Source of the DNA: Fen-1298 sp050015675
GTDB taxonomy: Bacteria > Bacteroidota > Ignavibacteria > UBA10030
Assembly (NCBI GenBank): GCA_050015675.1
Contig: JBEKAY010000014.1
Span: forward strand, 8,487 to 72,486
DNA: 64,000 nt
Reading direction: 5' to 3'
Position 1 is the first letter of the stretch. Each line of letters opens with the position of its first letter. Under the pieces are notes generated by a model. That model saw nothing but the letters and a program-made list of their open reading frames with translations, searched no databases and was not told the DNA's origin. Made by a program: the position numbers and the translations under genes. Shown here in pieces: positions 1-9,112 of this stretch.

Positions 1-718
1 TGCCTATCCATAGTTTACCAGCTTTATCCTCCAATATTGACCAGATATTATTATTTCCTAAACTGCTTGAATCATTAGCATCATGATAATAATGAACAAA
101 GGAATTCCTTTCTTTGTCATACAAGAGCAAACCATAATAGGTACCTATCCATACATTATTTCTACTGTCAACAAATATTGAACGAGCAGTTACTGATTTC
201 TGCGGGAGATTATATGTATAAACACTGTCATTTTCTAAATTATAGCGCCAGAAATTGGAAGTTGCACCTATCCAGAGATTTTTATCTTTATCTTCCGCGA
301 TTGACCATATAGATTCTTGTTGAACTTTGGAATATTTAATGAACCGGTCGTTTTTTCTATCATAAAGATTGAGACCTTCTCTCGTGCCAATCCATAATTC
401 TCCCCTACTATCTTTTAACATAGACGTAACACAAGAACTGCTGATTGAATTTGTATCTCGAAAGTTATTTTTATATTCACGGAAAGAATATCCATCAAAG
501 CGATCTAAACCGGCATCCGTTCCAAACCAAATAAAACCGTATTTATCTTGAAGAATGGAATGCACCCAACTATGTGAAAGTCCGTCATCAACGGTGATAT
601 GCTTGAATCGAATGTTTTTTATTTGCGCATCTAACATTTGAGGATAGATGAGAAACCCTATCAGCATAAAAAACAGGAGTGCTACTAAGAAGAGTTTTTC
701 AAAAAATGTGTCTTTCAT
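1..718 (-). CDS. two-component regulator propeller-domain protein (3' part outside window)
   Basis: The reverse strand is open from the window edge to an ATG at 716-718, preceded by AGGAGA (complement of 728-733). The product starts with a hydrophobic segment ending near LDAQ, so it is exported or membrane anchored. It then shows repeated propeller blades of the type DGLSHSWVHSILQDKYGFIW, DSRGELWIGT, EDKDKNLWIG, DSRNNVWIGT and EDKAGKLWIG. These are the periplasmic sensor repeats of hybrid two-component systems and related diguanylate cyclase or LytTR proteins. The output domain lies outside the window, so kinase, cyclase or other cannot be decided. The beta-propeller assignment is firm and the function is inferred as extracytoplasmic sensing. 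Confidence 0.85.
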   Translation of the reverse strand, partial: MKDTFFEKLFLVALLFFMLIGFLIYPQMLDAQIKNIRFKHITVDDGLSHSWVHSILQDKYGFIWFGTDAGLDRFDGYSFREYKNNFRDTNSISSSCVTSMLKDSRGELWIGTREGLNLYDRKNDRFIKYSKVQQESIWSIAEDKDKNLWIGATSNFWRYNLENDSVYTYNLPQKSVTARSIFVDSRNNVWIGTYYGLLLYDKERNSFVHYYHDANDSSSLGNNNIWSILEDKAGKLWIG

Positions 719-1019
719 GGTCCATATTCTCCTATGTAAATATTCAGCAATGTCCTATTATAAGGCAAATAAATTTAAAGGATATTCAAAATATAACAAT
801 TTATCCGAAATCCCTCTTTATTGACTTTGGCAATTATACTAATTGTGCATAATATGCAAAAATTACCTCTATTTTCCAACGAGTTGTAATGGATATCGTA
901 GTGCTCGACGGTGGGTTATTCAGGGTAACGAATAGCAAGTTTCAACCAATCTGAAGAAGGAAACACGGCATGAGAGAGCTGTAAAGGAGAACGGCCATTA
1001 CAAGAGGTTCGATCACCGC
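719..1019. other. intergenic, no gene seen
   Basis: I see no convincing coding or structured element other than the ribosome binding site of the reverse-strand propeller gene at 728-733. The stretch leads directly into the kdpB remnant. Confidence 0.5.
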
Positions 1020-1277
1020 GACAATCCATTAACCGCAACTGCCATCGCTGCTGAAGCCGGCGTAGATGATTTTCTTGTGGAAGCAAAACCGGAAGATAAA
1101 CTTAAGCTCAATCATGATTACCAAAAAGGCGGAAGACTTGTCGCGATGACCGGTAACGGTACCAACGACGCTCCTGCTCTTTCGCAAGTAGATGTTGCTG
1201 CCACAATGAATACCGGCACACAATCCGCACGCGAAGCGGTAAATATGATGGGCTTCGACAGCAATTCGACAAATTGA
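1020..1277 (+). pseudogene. kdpB: kdpB fragment (P-type K+-ATPase subunit remnant)
   Basis: An 85-codon stretch reads DNPLTATAIAAEAGVDDF, then AKPEDKLKL, GRLVAMTGNGTNDAPAL and MNTGTQSAREAVNM, ending DSNSTN-stop. This is the hinge and P-domain segment of KdpB, the catalytic subunit of the Kdp potassium ATPase (family pattern MTGDGTNDAPAL). Here the catalytic-site GDGTND has become GNGTND. No start, N-terminal two thirds or transmembrane C-terminus is present. The frame ends where KdpB would continue DSNPTKL, consistent with a small deletion. No kdpA, kdpC or kdpDE is nearby. It is an isolated decayed fragment. Confidence 0.85.
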
Positions 1278-2251
1278 CTTTAAGGACATACAATCTACAT
1301 CCATGGGAATTATATAGAAAGAAAGCCATGAAGACAGTTACAGTCCTTTTGGGCCTGAAGCTGCGGATATGGTAATTAAAAAACACTTACCCTACTCAAT
1401 AATCAATTCGAAAATTAAATGAATAAAGGAGGAAATCTTGTGGAAACGGAATAAATTAAGTATCGATTTATGTTTCCGGTCGAAGTATCGATTGACTTTC
1501 CTTTTATTTATACATCCTAAATATATAATATAAATACGACTTGCTGCAAAATATCTATCAAATAGAGCTAAGGACGCATTCAAACTCATAATTTTAATGG
1601 AGGAAATGTATCTGCATTCAAGAAATGGATATTATCAGGAATTATCTTGTTTAGCCTTTGTGCCTCCGGAGAGATACTGTCTCTACCGTGGTATTGCTTT
1701 TCTGGCGGTTTGCAAAGTAGATATCTTGATCACATAGGATGCAAATTGTTTGTAATCATTGGAGCTACAATCAAAGATGATGATACTATAAGCAGGAAAC
1801 CTGAAATTAGCAGAAAAAGCATGCTTACTAAATGCTCCGGACATAAACATACTTATGCGGATTGTTCAGTATTGCATTTGTGAACGATTTCGCCAAATAC
1901 TTTTTTATCGATATGTGAAACTATCTGTAAATACTGTTCGTAATATGATTTAAGTCACTCCGGTTTGTTGTTATTTTTTGTTGTCTTTTAACCACCTTTC
2001 AACAACAAAATACCTCTTTCCGGAGTTTTTATTTTGGACAAGTGTGATATTGGATATATGTTTAAAAACACCCAGCTGTTCGGATGATATGAAATTAGGA
2101 AATAATATTAGCGGTTCGCTAATTAGTTGTTACATTTAAAGAAATAAGTTTGAAAAAATATCTTCTGCTATAAAAGAATCCTAACCGACTTTCACCGACA
2201 GGGATCTTTCTTTGGACTAAGTAGCACCTGTCCGCCATACATTTTGGCGGT
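1278..2251. other. about 1 kb without a supportable gene
   Basis: Several short open frames exist, for example 1647-1883 on the + strand. None has a recognisable motif or good start context, and the composition looks like decayed intergenic DNA between the kdpB remnant and the first structured repeat. Confidence 0.5.
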
Positions 2252-2690
2252 GGGGTGGTCCCGCTTGAGCAACAGCGGGACATCGTCCAGATAAAAAAAT
2301 CGGAATTCTGCTACAGTAGTAATCATCCTATTACTATTGAAAACAGAAAACTCCGGACTAGCCCGCCTACGATGACACTTCGGCGGGTAAACTGGGTGGT
2401 CCTTTTTTTGTAGCGGGGGTCCGCCATGCAGCGTCGGGAAGGATTCTTACTCATTATTTATTGTTCGAAACACCCGCTTTTTATTGGGAAGAGTCATCTT
2501 TTCAGTTTAATAACAAATCATTCCTACCTATTCGTCTTCTAGAACTGCCAAGCAATGGTATCCAATCGGCTGATGCCAAGAAAATGCTATCGGGGATATC
2601 TCTCACCACTGAAATAAATTTAGTTTGATAAAGGAGGACTGATTATGTTGCTCATTATCCTCCAACCAACAATCTTGTATCTTGTCTTTA
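2252..2690 (+). repeat. structured dispersed repeat, copy A
   Basis: The stretch is paralogous to 8731-9112. Shared blocks include GGTCCCGCTTG...AACAGCGGGA (2257-2280, an 8-bp stem hairpin), TAGCGGGGG (about 2412), TTGGGAAGAGTC (about 2485), and a terminal block with GGAGGAC and GATTATG running into a short open frame at 2645. A further hairpin, CCGCC...GGCGG, lies near 2370-2390. The translated middle, partly conserved between copies (WEESSF, then LELP), hints at a decayed protein tail, possibly a transposase; that is only a guess. Between copies the identity looks like roughly 70-75% by eye. Confidence 0.6.
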
Positions 2691-2909
2691 AATTTGTTAC
2701 AGCAAAACAACAAAGGTTCAGAAAAATCAATGCTTGTAAACTCATAAATGAAACAATTATCCAATCAAAACTAATCTACGCCCAGGTTACGGCGTGTCGC
2801 TTAATTATTTTTTTCAAAACTATTGATATTAACTCATTTTTATATTAATTTGGTTAATATAATTAACTTATTTATATTAGTATCAATATTTATTTTTAAA
2901 CATAAAACA

Positions 2910-3506
2910 ATGGACAAAACAATGGACAAAACAACTTTATCACCGGAAGAAAGTCTCTTGTTAATTACAAAGACAATTGAAGAGACTAAACAAAGATTTA
3001 AAGAAAATGGCCACATTTTTATTTTGTGGGGCAGTATAACGTTTTCAGTATTTTTTCTTCAGTATTTTTTTGTACTAACAGGATTATACAAGCTATTTGA
3101 CATAATCTGGACTACTATCTTATTTCCGCTTGGGGCGATCTATACATTTATATATGTTAGAAAAAATGTAAAAAAGAAAAATCTACCCACTACTATCATC
3201 GGTAGGATAGTAGGAACAATGGGATGGACGATGTTTTTGAATATTATGATATTAAGTTATCTTTTTAGACAGCAACTTGGTGATGCCCTTGCTCCGATAT
3301 TTATAATTATACTTGCTTTGTTTATAATTGTTATCGGAGCATCCATTAAATTTAAGCCGATATTAATTGGAGGTATTTTACTAAATTTAATCGGACTCGG
3401 TTCTTTCTTTCTTAGCCGGGATTATCATGGGCTTAGCATGATGTTAGGAGGGTTAGTAGGATTGATAATTCCGGGAATATTACTCAATAGGGCAGATAGG
3501 AAATAA
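2910..3506 (+). CDS. multi-pass membrane protein paired with an HTH regulator
   Basis: I chose the ATG at 2910; a second in-frame ATG at 2922 arises from a tandem 12-base duplication (acaatggacaaa). Residues 1-30 form a soluble segment with LSPEESLLLITKTIEETK. About six hydrophobic helices follow, for example ILWGSITFSVFFLQYFF, IIWTTILFPLGAIYTFIY, IFIIILALFIIVIG and MLGGLVGLIIPGILL. The stop is two bases from the start of the winged-helix gene, so the two are co-transcribed. Small membrane protein plus winged-helix repressor pairs are common in Bacteroidota. A role as signalling partner of the regulator is inference; no enzyme motif is visible. Confidence 0.7.
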   Translation: MDKTMDKTTLSPEESLLLITKTIEETKQRFKENGHIFILWGSITFSVFFLQYFFVLTGLYKLFDIIWTTILFPLGAIYTFIYVRKNVKKKNLPTTIIGRIVGTMGWTMFLNIMILSYLFRQQLGDALAPIFIIILALFIIVIGASIKFKPILIGGILLNLIGLGSFFLSRDYHGLSMMLGGLVGLIIPGILLNRADRK

Positions 3507-3507
3507 A

Positions 3508-3798
3508 ATGTTTAACGATTTAGATCCCATATTACACTCGCAGCTTCGATTGTCAATAATATCTATTTTAATGACCGTTGATGAAGCCAATTTTACTTTT
3601 ATTCAAGAAACCACCAAAGCTGCTGCAGGCAATATAAGTATCCAGATAAAAAAATTACAGGAGGCGGAATATGTTAAAGTTAAAAAAACTTTTAAAAATA
3701 ATTATCCAAATACTTCTGTATCAATGACTAGTAAAGGAATAAAAGCATTTGAAGATTATGTAAATAACCTTAATAAATATATAAATCCCCAACAATAA
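3508..3798 (+). CDS. winged-helix DNA-binding transcriptional regulator
   Basis: This 96-residue protein is the length of the PF13601-type winged-helix family. It shows LDPILHSQLRLSIISILM, the recognition region AAAGNISIQIKKLQEAEYVKV and the wing KNNYPNTSVSMTSKGIKAFEDYVN. It probably binds DNA as a dimer and regulates its own operon with the preceding membrane protein. It begins two bases after that gene's stop. No effector-binding domain is present. Confidence 0.85.
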   Translation: MFNDLDPILHSQLRLSIISILMTVDEANFTFIQETTKAAAGNISIQIKKLQEAEYVKVKKTFKNNYPNTSVSMTSKGIKAFEDYVNNLNKYINPQQ

Positions 3799-3821
3799 TT
3801 TTTTTGCCAATATGGTTAATA

Positions 3822-3870
3822 TTATTAACTACTTAAAAGGACTAATTATGAAAACAACAATATTAAGTAT
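3822..3870 (+). repeat. duplicated gene leader, copy 1
   Basis: The leader and first codons of the BAAT-like lipoprotein gene (ACTACTTAAAAGGA, TAATTATGAAAAC) are nearly identical to 5287-5333 in front of the transglutaminase-FGE gene. The match includes the AAAAGGA ribosome binding site, the ATG and the MKTTI start. This suggests duplication of a translation start and signal-peptide cassette, or of two genes of common origin at the 5' end. Confidence 0.7.
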
Positions 3871-5287
3871 TATAATTTTCATCCTGATTTTTATCCTGAC
3901 TTCTTGCAGTTTTGAAGCATCAGGGAAAATAGAAAGAATGAAATTTGCCGAATTAAGAGATTCTGTATTTTCAAGATTTATTAAAATAAAAGAGGATACA
4001 ACAAACTTTGAGGATTGCATAAAAATAAAACCCTTTAATAAAGTTTTAATGGGTACTCTCATTAATATCAAGTTAGATAATTTGCCACAAAATAAAAATA
4101 TTACATTACATGCCTATCGTAAAAATTGGGAAGGCCTTATTTATTCATTTGCCTGCTTTAAGACTGATAGCAAAGGACAAATACAACTAAATAAAGATAA
4201 ACCAATATCAGCAACTTATTCAGGTGTCGATTCTTTAGGTATTTTTTGGTCTATGACAAAACCAACCTATATAAATGAAGAATTACCATTTGAAATAAAA
4301 AATCTGAAATTGAATACGATATATTTTCAATTAGAAGTAGACGGAAAAATAATTTCAAAAGATGAACTTCGGCTAATTTTAGAAACACCTGATATTTATT
4401 GTGAGGAAATAAGAAATAAAGATATGGTTGCAAATTACTATTATCCCAAAAACAAACAAAACTTACCACTTATTATTATGTTAGGCGGTTCGAATGGTGG
4501 AATTAGAGAAGTAGACGATCGCGCTAAAATAGTTTCTTCGCATGGTTATGCGGTACTGGCCTTAGGTTATTTTGGCATGGAAAATCTTCCAAAGAATCTG
4601 GAAAGAATACCTCTTGAGTATTTTTTCAACTCAATTGATTGGGCCAAAGAAAAACAATTCATTGATACTGCCAAGATTGTAATTATAGGAGTTTCAAAAG
4701 GTGGAGAAGCAGCTTTATTGGTGGCATCCATGCGTAGAGATATTAAAGGTGCAATAGCATTCGTACCAAGTAATGTAAGATGGCAGGGAATACCCGATGG
4801 ACCTAGTTTTATTAGTAAATCATCATGGACATTAAATGGTAATGATCTTCCTTACCTTAAGTGTAGCTTTAGCTTTTCGTTTTTTTGGAAATTTATCTGC
4901 AAATCTAAACAGATAGAAATGCGTGAAATCTTTAAACCTATTATTACTGAGGATAAATCAAAAATTGATCCTGCACTTATTGAAGTTGAAAAAATAAACG
5001 GTCCCATTTTACTGATTGCAGGGAAAGATGATAAGTTATGGCCATCTTATGATATGTGCCAAATGATGAAATATCGATTAGATAGTTTAAAATTTGAGCA
5101 TCAAATTGAGTGTTTAAACTATGATAATGCCGGGCATTTTATTTTTGGACCAGATCTAATGCCAACTATAAATTATAAATATGATCAAATAGCAGTGGGA
5201 GGTAAGGATTCAGAGAATTCTGCTGCACAAATTGATTCATGGAATAAAATGATTGGTTTTCTTCAAACATATTTTCCTGTAGAATAA
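3848..5287 (+). CDS. BAAT/acyl-CoA thioester hydrolase-like lipoprotein
   Basis: The start is set at ATG 3848, after AAAAGGA; the frame is open further upstream but lacks a start signal. The signal peptide has a lipobox (ILTSC) and gives an outer-envelope lipoprotein. Residues of about 40-170 form the Ig-like acyl-CoA thioester hydrolase/BAAT N-terminal domain. The alpha/beta-hydrolase C-terminal part carries the nucleophile elbow GVSKGGEAALL, the acid in LIAGKDDKLWPS and the histidine in NAGHFIFGP. The family hydrolyses or transfers acyl thioesters; bacterial periplasmic members have unknown substrates. The nucleophile is Ser, so a hydrolase is more likely than an amino-acid N-acyltransferase, which usually uses Cys. 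It is followed by a gene with a near-identical leader. Confidence 0.85.
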   Translation: MKTTILSIIIFILIFILTSCSFEASGKIERMKFAELRDSVFSRFIKIKEDTTNFEDCIKIKPFNKVLMGTLINIKLDNLPQNKNITLHAYRKNWEGLIYSFACFKTDSKGQIQLNKDKPISATYSGVDSLGIFWSMTKPTYINEELPFEIKNLKLNTIYFQLEVDGKIISKDELRLILETPDIYCEEIRNKDMVANYYYPKNKQNLPLIIMLGGSNGGIREVDDRAKIVSSHGYAVLALGYFGMENLPKNLERIPLEYFFNSIDWAKEKQFIDTAKIVIIGVSKGGEAALLVASMRRDIKGAIAFVPSNVRWQGIPDGPSFISKSSWTLNGNDLPYLKCSFSFSFFWKFICKSKQIEMREIFKPIITEDKSKIDPALIEVEKINGPILLIAGKDDKLWPSYDMCQMMKYRLDSLKFEHQIECLNYDNAGHFIFGPDLMPTINYKYDQIAVGGKDSENSAAQIDSWNKMIGFLQTYFPVE

Positions 5288-5333
5288 TATTATAAACTAC
5301 TTAAAAGGATTAATTATGAAAACCACAATATTT
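5287..5333 (+). repeat. duplicated gene leader, copy 2
   Basis: This is the counterpart of 3822-3870. Between the two, the stretch from the AATATTAT block through ACTACTTAAAAGG to the codons MKTTI differs at only a few bases. Confidence 0.7.
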
Positions 5334-7004
5334 ATTTTAACGATTTCCATCCTGATGGAATTTGGTTTTGCTCAAAATAACCCGCAAAAGTTTGATGGGC
5401 AGATTATGAAAAACACATTTAACAAAGACAGCATTTCGGTATTAGACTTCTATCGCCAGTATAGTTCATTTACCGATCCTGGAGAATATGTATATTTGTA
5501 TAAGAATCTTCCTGATTCGTTGCCTGAACTTTGCAGTCTAATCAAATCTCAGTTTATTCATCCCATCGTAGAATTACCACAATATCGCGATCAAATTCCT
5601 AAAGAAAGATGGAATGAGACAGAAAAGTATACAACAGTTAAATCGGTTCTGCAGGGACTTCTATCCTATGACTCCAGGGGTTTTGTGAAAGACCGGAAAC
5701 CTAAAGATCGATTAGTTTTAGGTTGCCGGGAAAATTCCCTCTTACTGGCATCTATACTTAAATATCGCGGCATTCCAGCCAGGGTCCGTTACGGAAACGC
5801 TGCGTATTTAATACCCGGATTTCATACGAATCACGTAATCTGTGAAGTATGGAATGAAAAATACAAGCGTTGGATGCTTGTGGATCCAAGTACAAATATG
5901 ATTGATTTCAGCAGAGAAAAATTTGCTTTTGGCAACGATTCATGGTTGAAAATGGAAAAGGGGGAAATAGATCCAAATCTGTATGGGATACCAGGCAAAT
6001 TTAGCAATAATAACGGATTGGTTACAATAGCAACTATGGTTTGCGTGGATTTAGCCTCTGTATTAGGGAACGAATATACAATATATCAATATGCACCAAT
6101 TGTTGATTATGCTTTCGATAACAATAAAAAATTACCAGAAGATCAAATAGAAATCCTAAACAGGATCAGCAAATTAATGAAATCGTTCAACGCTGAAAAT
6201 CTTTCGAAATTACAAGAGATTTATGACAATACACCTCAAATTCAAATTACAAAAAAATTTGTATTCGATGTCTCTTCATTGCTATCTCATAATTTTGATA
6301 CAAAAACATCAGAGAACGATCCGGAAGTTAAAAATACTTCAAAAAATAACCCGGATATTGAATTTGTGGATATACCGGCAGGAACATTCACAATGGGAAG
6401 TCCTTCTTCAGAGAAGGGAAGAAAAGATGACGAGATACAGCATCAAGTTACACTGAAAGCTTTTAAAATGAGCAAGTATACTGTAACCTTTGAGCAATAC
6501 GATTTATTTTGTGAGGCAACAGGAAGGAAAAAACCTTTTGGATTTAAACGTGGAAACATGCCAGTATCACAAATAACATGGTACGATGCCGATGCATTTG
6601 CCAAATGGATGGGCTGCAGGCTGCCAACAGAAGCTGAGTGGGAATATGCTGCCCGTGCAAATACTACAACTCCTTTTTATACCGGCGATAGCCTTACATT
6701 AGGTCAGGCATATTTTAATAATAAATCAGGAATGGAAGCCATGCCCGTTGGAAGTTTTCCGCCCAATGCATATGGTTTATACGATATGCACGGTAATATT
6801 GGAGAATTGTGCAGTGATTGGTATAGCGAATACGATATAAAAGATACATCAAATCCCAAGGGACCGGAAACCGGCGGACAAAAAGTTCTCCGTGGTGGTG
6901 GGTTTTGGGTATCAGCACAGGAATGTCGGTCAGCTAGCCGTGTCGGTGTTCCTCCAGGAAACAGGGGTGCAGGAATTAGTTTTAGGATAGTTAAAGATAA
7001 ATAA
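5316..7004 (+). CDS. secreted transglutaminase-like protease fused to FGE-sulfatase domain
   Basis: A signal peptide (about residues 1-20, cleaved near GFAQ) is followed by a transglutaminase-like fold. Its triad is Cys137 (LGCRENSLLLASIL), His173 (HTNHVICEVW) and Asp190 (MLVDPSTNM). From about residue 345 an FGE-sulfatase (SUMF1-type) domain follows: IPAGTFTMGSPSSEKG, WYDADAFAKWMGCRLPTEAE, WEYAARA, YGLYDMHGNIGE and VLRGGGFW. FGE-type domains often act as binding or scaffold modules, and I cannot confirm the catalytic cysteine pair. The protein is probably a cell-surface or periplasmic peptidase or transamidase with a recognition module. It precedes an ABC exporter, 15 bases upstream, and could share its transcript. 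Confidence 0.85.
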   Translation: MKTTIFILTISILMEFGFAQNNPQKFDGQIMKNTFNKDSISVLDFYRQYSSFTDPGEYVYLYKNLPDSLPELCSLIKSQFIHPIVELPQYRDQIPKERWNETEKYTTVKSVLQGLLSYDSRGFVKDRKPKDRLVLGCRENSLLLASILKYRGIPARVRYGNAAYLIPGFHTNHVICEVWNEKYKRWMLVDPSTNMIDFSREKFAFGNDSWLKMEKGEIDPNLYGIPGKFSNNNGLVTIATMVCVDLASVLGNEYTIYQYAPIVDYAFDNNKKLPEDQIEILNRISKLMKSFNAENLSKLQEIYDNTPQIQITKKFVFDVSSLLSHNFDTKTSENDPEVKNTSKNNPDIEFVDIPAGTFTMGSPSSEKGRKDDEIQHQVTLKAFKMSKYTVTFEQYDLFCEATGRKKPFGFKRGNMPVSQITWYDADAFAKWMGCRLPTEAEWEYAARANTTTPFYTGDSLTLGQAYFNNKSGMEAMPVGSFPPNAYGLYDMHGNIGELCSDWYSEYDIKDTSNPKGPETGGQKVLRGGGFWVSAQECRSASRVGVPPGNRGAGISFRIVKDK

Positions 7005-7019
7005 TAAAAAAGAGATCTC

Positions 7020-7946
7020 ATGATTAATGTATCAAATCTAAGAAAAACATTCGATACCATTCACGCGTTGAAAGGTATTTCGTTCAACATTCAACAAGGT
7101 GAATGTTATGGACTTTTAGGTCCCAATGGTGCAGGAAAAACAACTACGATCTCCATCATGAGTACCATAGTAGAACCAAATGAAGGAGAGGTAAGTATTG
7201 CCGGATATGCTTTGAAAAAGAATCCGTTGGAATGTAAGAAGAACATTGGCGTTGTTACACAGGAAATAGCACTTTATAATGAGCTCTCGGCTTATGATAA
7301 CCTACTGTTTTGGGGAGGCTTATATAATGTTCCGAAACTAGAATTAATAGCACGTATTGATGAAATAGTAAACCTGCTCGGACTGACCGACAGGAAGAAT
7401 GACAAGGTAAAAACCTATTCCGGTGGAATGAAACGCAGAATTAATATCGCTTCTGCATTACTTCATAGACCTAAAGTCCTATTTATGGATGAACCCACTG
7501 TTGGAATTGACCCTCAGAGCCGGAATTTGATTTTTGAAGTGGTGGAAAAGCTGCATAAAAATGGAATGACAATTGTTTATACCACTCATTATATGGAAGA
7601 AGCTGAGCGTTTGTGCGATCGTGTCGGAATTATTGACAACGGAGAAATCATTGCGCAGGGAACATTGGATGAATTAAGGACATCGGGTTCGATGAAAGAA
7701 ACCGTTGTAATTTCTTTTACTAATCTTTCGGATGAGCGCTTCAATGTAATCGCAAATGATTGGAAAGATCTCCAACGTTTCGATGATGCAATCCATTTTT
7801 ATTCCATGAATATTCAGGTTGATTTATCGAGAATAATATTAAAGTGCAATGAGTTCGGTCTTGACATCAGGCATATTGATATCCGAAAAATAAACCTTGA
7901 AACTATATTCTTAAGTTTAACCGGTAAACAACTGAGAGACAAATGA
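7020..7946 (+). CDS. ABC-2 type transporter ATP-binding protein
   Basis: This 308-residue nucleotide-binding subunit carries Walker A (GPNGAGKTTT, about residue 38), signature YSGGMKRRINIASAL, Walker B VLFMDEPTVGIDP and the H-loop TTHYMEEAE. Length and C-terminal extension match DrrA/NatA/CcmA-like exporters of drugs or lipids. The stop overlaps the permease start by 4 bases (ATGA), so the two are translationally coupled. The substrate is unknown. Confidence 0.95.
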   Translation: MINVSNLRKTFDTIHALKGISFNIQQGECYGLLGPNGAGKTTTISIMSTIVEPNEGEVSIAGYALKKNPLECKKNIGVVTQEIALYNELSAYDNLLFWGGLYNVPKLELIARIDEIVNLLGLTDRKNDKVKTYSGGMKRRINIASALLHRPKVLFMDEPTVGIDPQSRNLIFEVVEKLHKNGMTIVYTTHYMEEAERLCDRVGIIDNGEIIAQGTLDELRTSGSMKETVVISFTNLSDERFNVIANDWKDLQRFDDAIHFYSMNIQVDLSRIILKCNEFGLDIRHIDIRKINLETIFLSLTGKQLRDK

Positions 7947-8698
7947 TAAAACTGGTAAAGAAAGATTTGAAATTATTCTTCAGTAATAAGCGCGACATGT
8001 TGCTGACTTTTGCAATACCTATTATAATTAGTACCCTATTTGCCCTTGTTTTTGGTAAAATTGGCAACTCCCACGGAGATGATTCACTAGGGCTGATCCA
8101 ATCAGTGGCAGGTACTGCAATTTTAATGCTTTTGTTTTCAGTTGCAGAGATAGGCGGAAGTCTTTTGGATGAAAAGCAGGAAGGTATGTTAAAGAAATTA
8201 TTGTGCTCACCGCTGCGATCTAACCATATCCTCTATGGCAAAATGGTATTTGCAAATATCATTTCCATTGCTCAGCTGTCAATCATGTTTGTTTACGCTA
8301 AGCTGGCTTTTGGCTTGGATATTATGCATCATCTTCCTGCTCTTGTGCTCATGATTTTTGTAACAGCATATGCCTGTTCCAGCTTTGGGATATTTCTTGC
8401 ATCATTTGCCACATCACACCAACAGGTTCAGAAGGTTTCTACGCTCATTGTCCTTATCATGAGTGCCATTGGAGGCAGTATGATCCCTGTATTTATAATG
8501 CCGGAATTTATGCAAAAGATTGCTGTCATTTCGGTTAATTATTGGGGGGTTCAGGGTTTTTATGACATCTTCTGGAGGCTTCTTCCATTGACAGATATTA
8601 CATTTTTATCAAGAATTATTGTTTTAATTGGCATTGGAACTTTTTTGAATTTCATTGCTCTTCAGATGTTCAAGAAAAATATTTTAAAAATTGTTTAA
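7943..8698 (+). CDS. ABC-2 type transporter permease
   Basis: The protein has 251 residues. It shows an N-terminal coupling helix (MIKLVKKDLKLFFSNKRDML) and six hydrophobic segments, with the ABC-2 membrane-family pattern LLDEKQEGMLKKLLCSPLR and later WGVQGFYDIFWR. It forms the membrane half of the exporter with the preceding ATPase gene. A structured repeat lies directly downstream. Confidence 0.92.
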   Translation: MIKLVKKDLKLFFSNKRDMLLTFAIPIIISTLFALVFGKIGNSHGDDSLGLIQSVAGTAILMLLFSVAEIGGSLLDEKQEGMLKKLLCSPLRSNHILYGKMVFANIISIAQLSIMFVYAKLAFGLDIMHHLPALVLMIFVTAYACSSFGIFLASFATSHQQVQKVSTLIVLIMSAIGGSMIPVFIMPEFMQKIAVISVNYWGVQGFYDIFWRLLPLTDITFLSRIIVLIGIGTFLNFIALQMFKKNILKIV

Positions 8699-8730
8699 AT
8701 GGCAAATGTGAACATTCTTATTTCTAAAGC

Positions 8731-9112
8731 AGCGGGGGTCCCGCTTGGGAAACAGCGGGATTTCGTTCCGTCAACTTACGTTGTCGGAACTCAAGAGGAA
8801 AAGAATATTCCGTGGCACTCACAAAACACAAAATCCCCATAAAGGGGATTTTGATTTTGTAGCGGGGGAGCGCCACACCACGCAGGGAAAGATTCAGCTT
8901 CCTGCTTTTCCGCTTGAAATAAGCACTTCTAATTGGGAAGAGTCTTCATTTTCATTTAAAAACAAGTCCCGCCATCCTTTTCGGCTTATAGAATTGCCAA
9001 ATAATAGTATTCAATCGTCTGCCGGGATCTCCCTAATTACTGAAATATATTTAGACTGACAATGGAGGACAGATTATGGTTCTCACTATCCTTCATCCAA
9101 TATTTTGTTATT
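8731..9112 (+). repeat. structured dispersed repeat, copy B
   Basis: This is the diverged paralogue of 2252-2690. It has the hairpin GTCCCGCT...AGCGGGA (8738-8760), TAGCGGGGG at 8860-8868, TTGGGAAGAGTC (8933-8944) and GAATTGCCA (8991-8999). The last block carries GGAGGAC and ATTATG and enters the NUC1-type nuclease reading frame. Any open frame inside (for example 8745-9059) is probably not a functional gene. Confidence 0.6.
8830..8857 (+). terminator. rho-independent-like terminator
   Basis: The stem AAAATCCCC / GGGGATTTT (9 bp) has a 5-base loop and is followed by GATTTTG. It lies about 130 bases downstream of the ABC permease and inside repeat copy B, so it may end the exporter transcript. 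Confidence 0.6.

Noticed and set aside
1647..1883. 78-codon open frame on the + strand
   Set aside because: It has no ribosome binding site and no recognisable motif, and the surrounding DNA looks decayed.
8745..9059. 104-codon open frame between the ABC permease and the NUC1 nuclease
   Set aside because: It lies within the dispersed repeat, has hairpins and a terminator inside, and its paralogous copy near 2.4 kb does not keep the frame.
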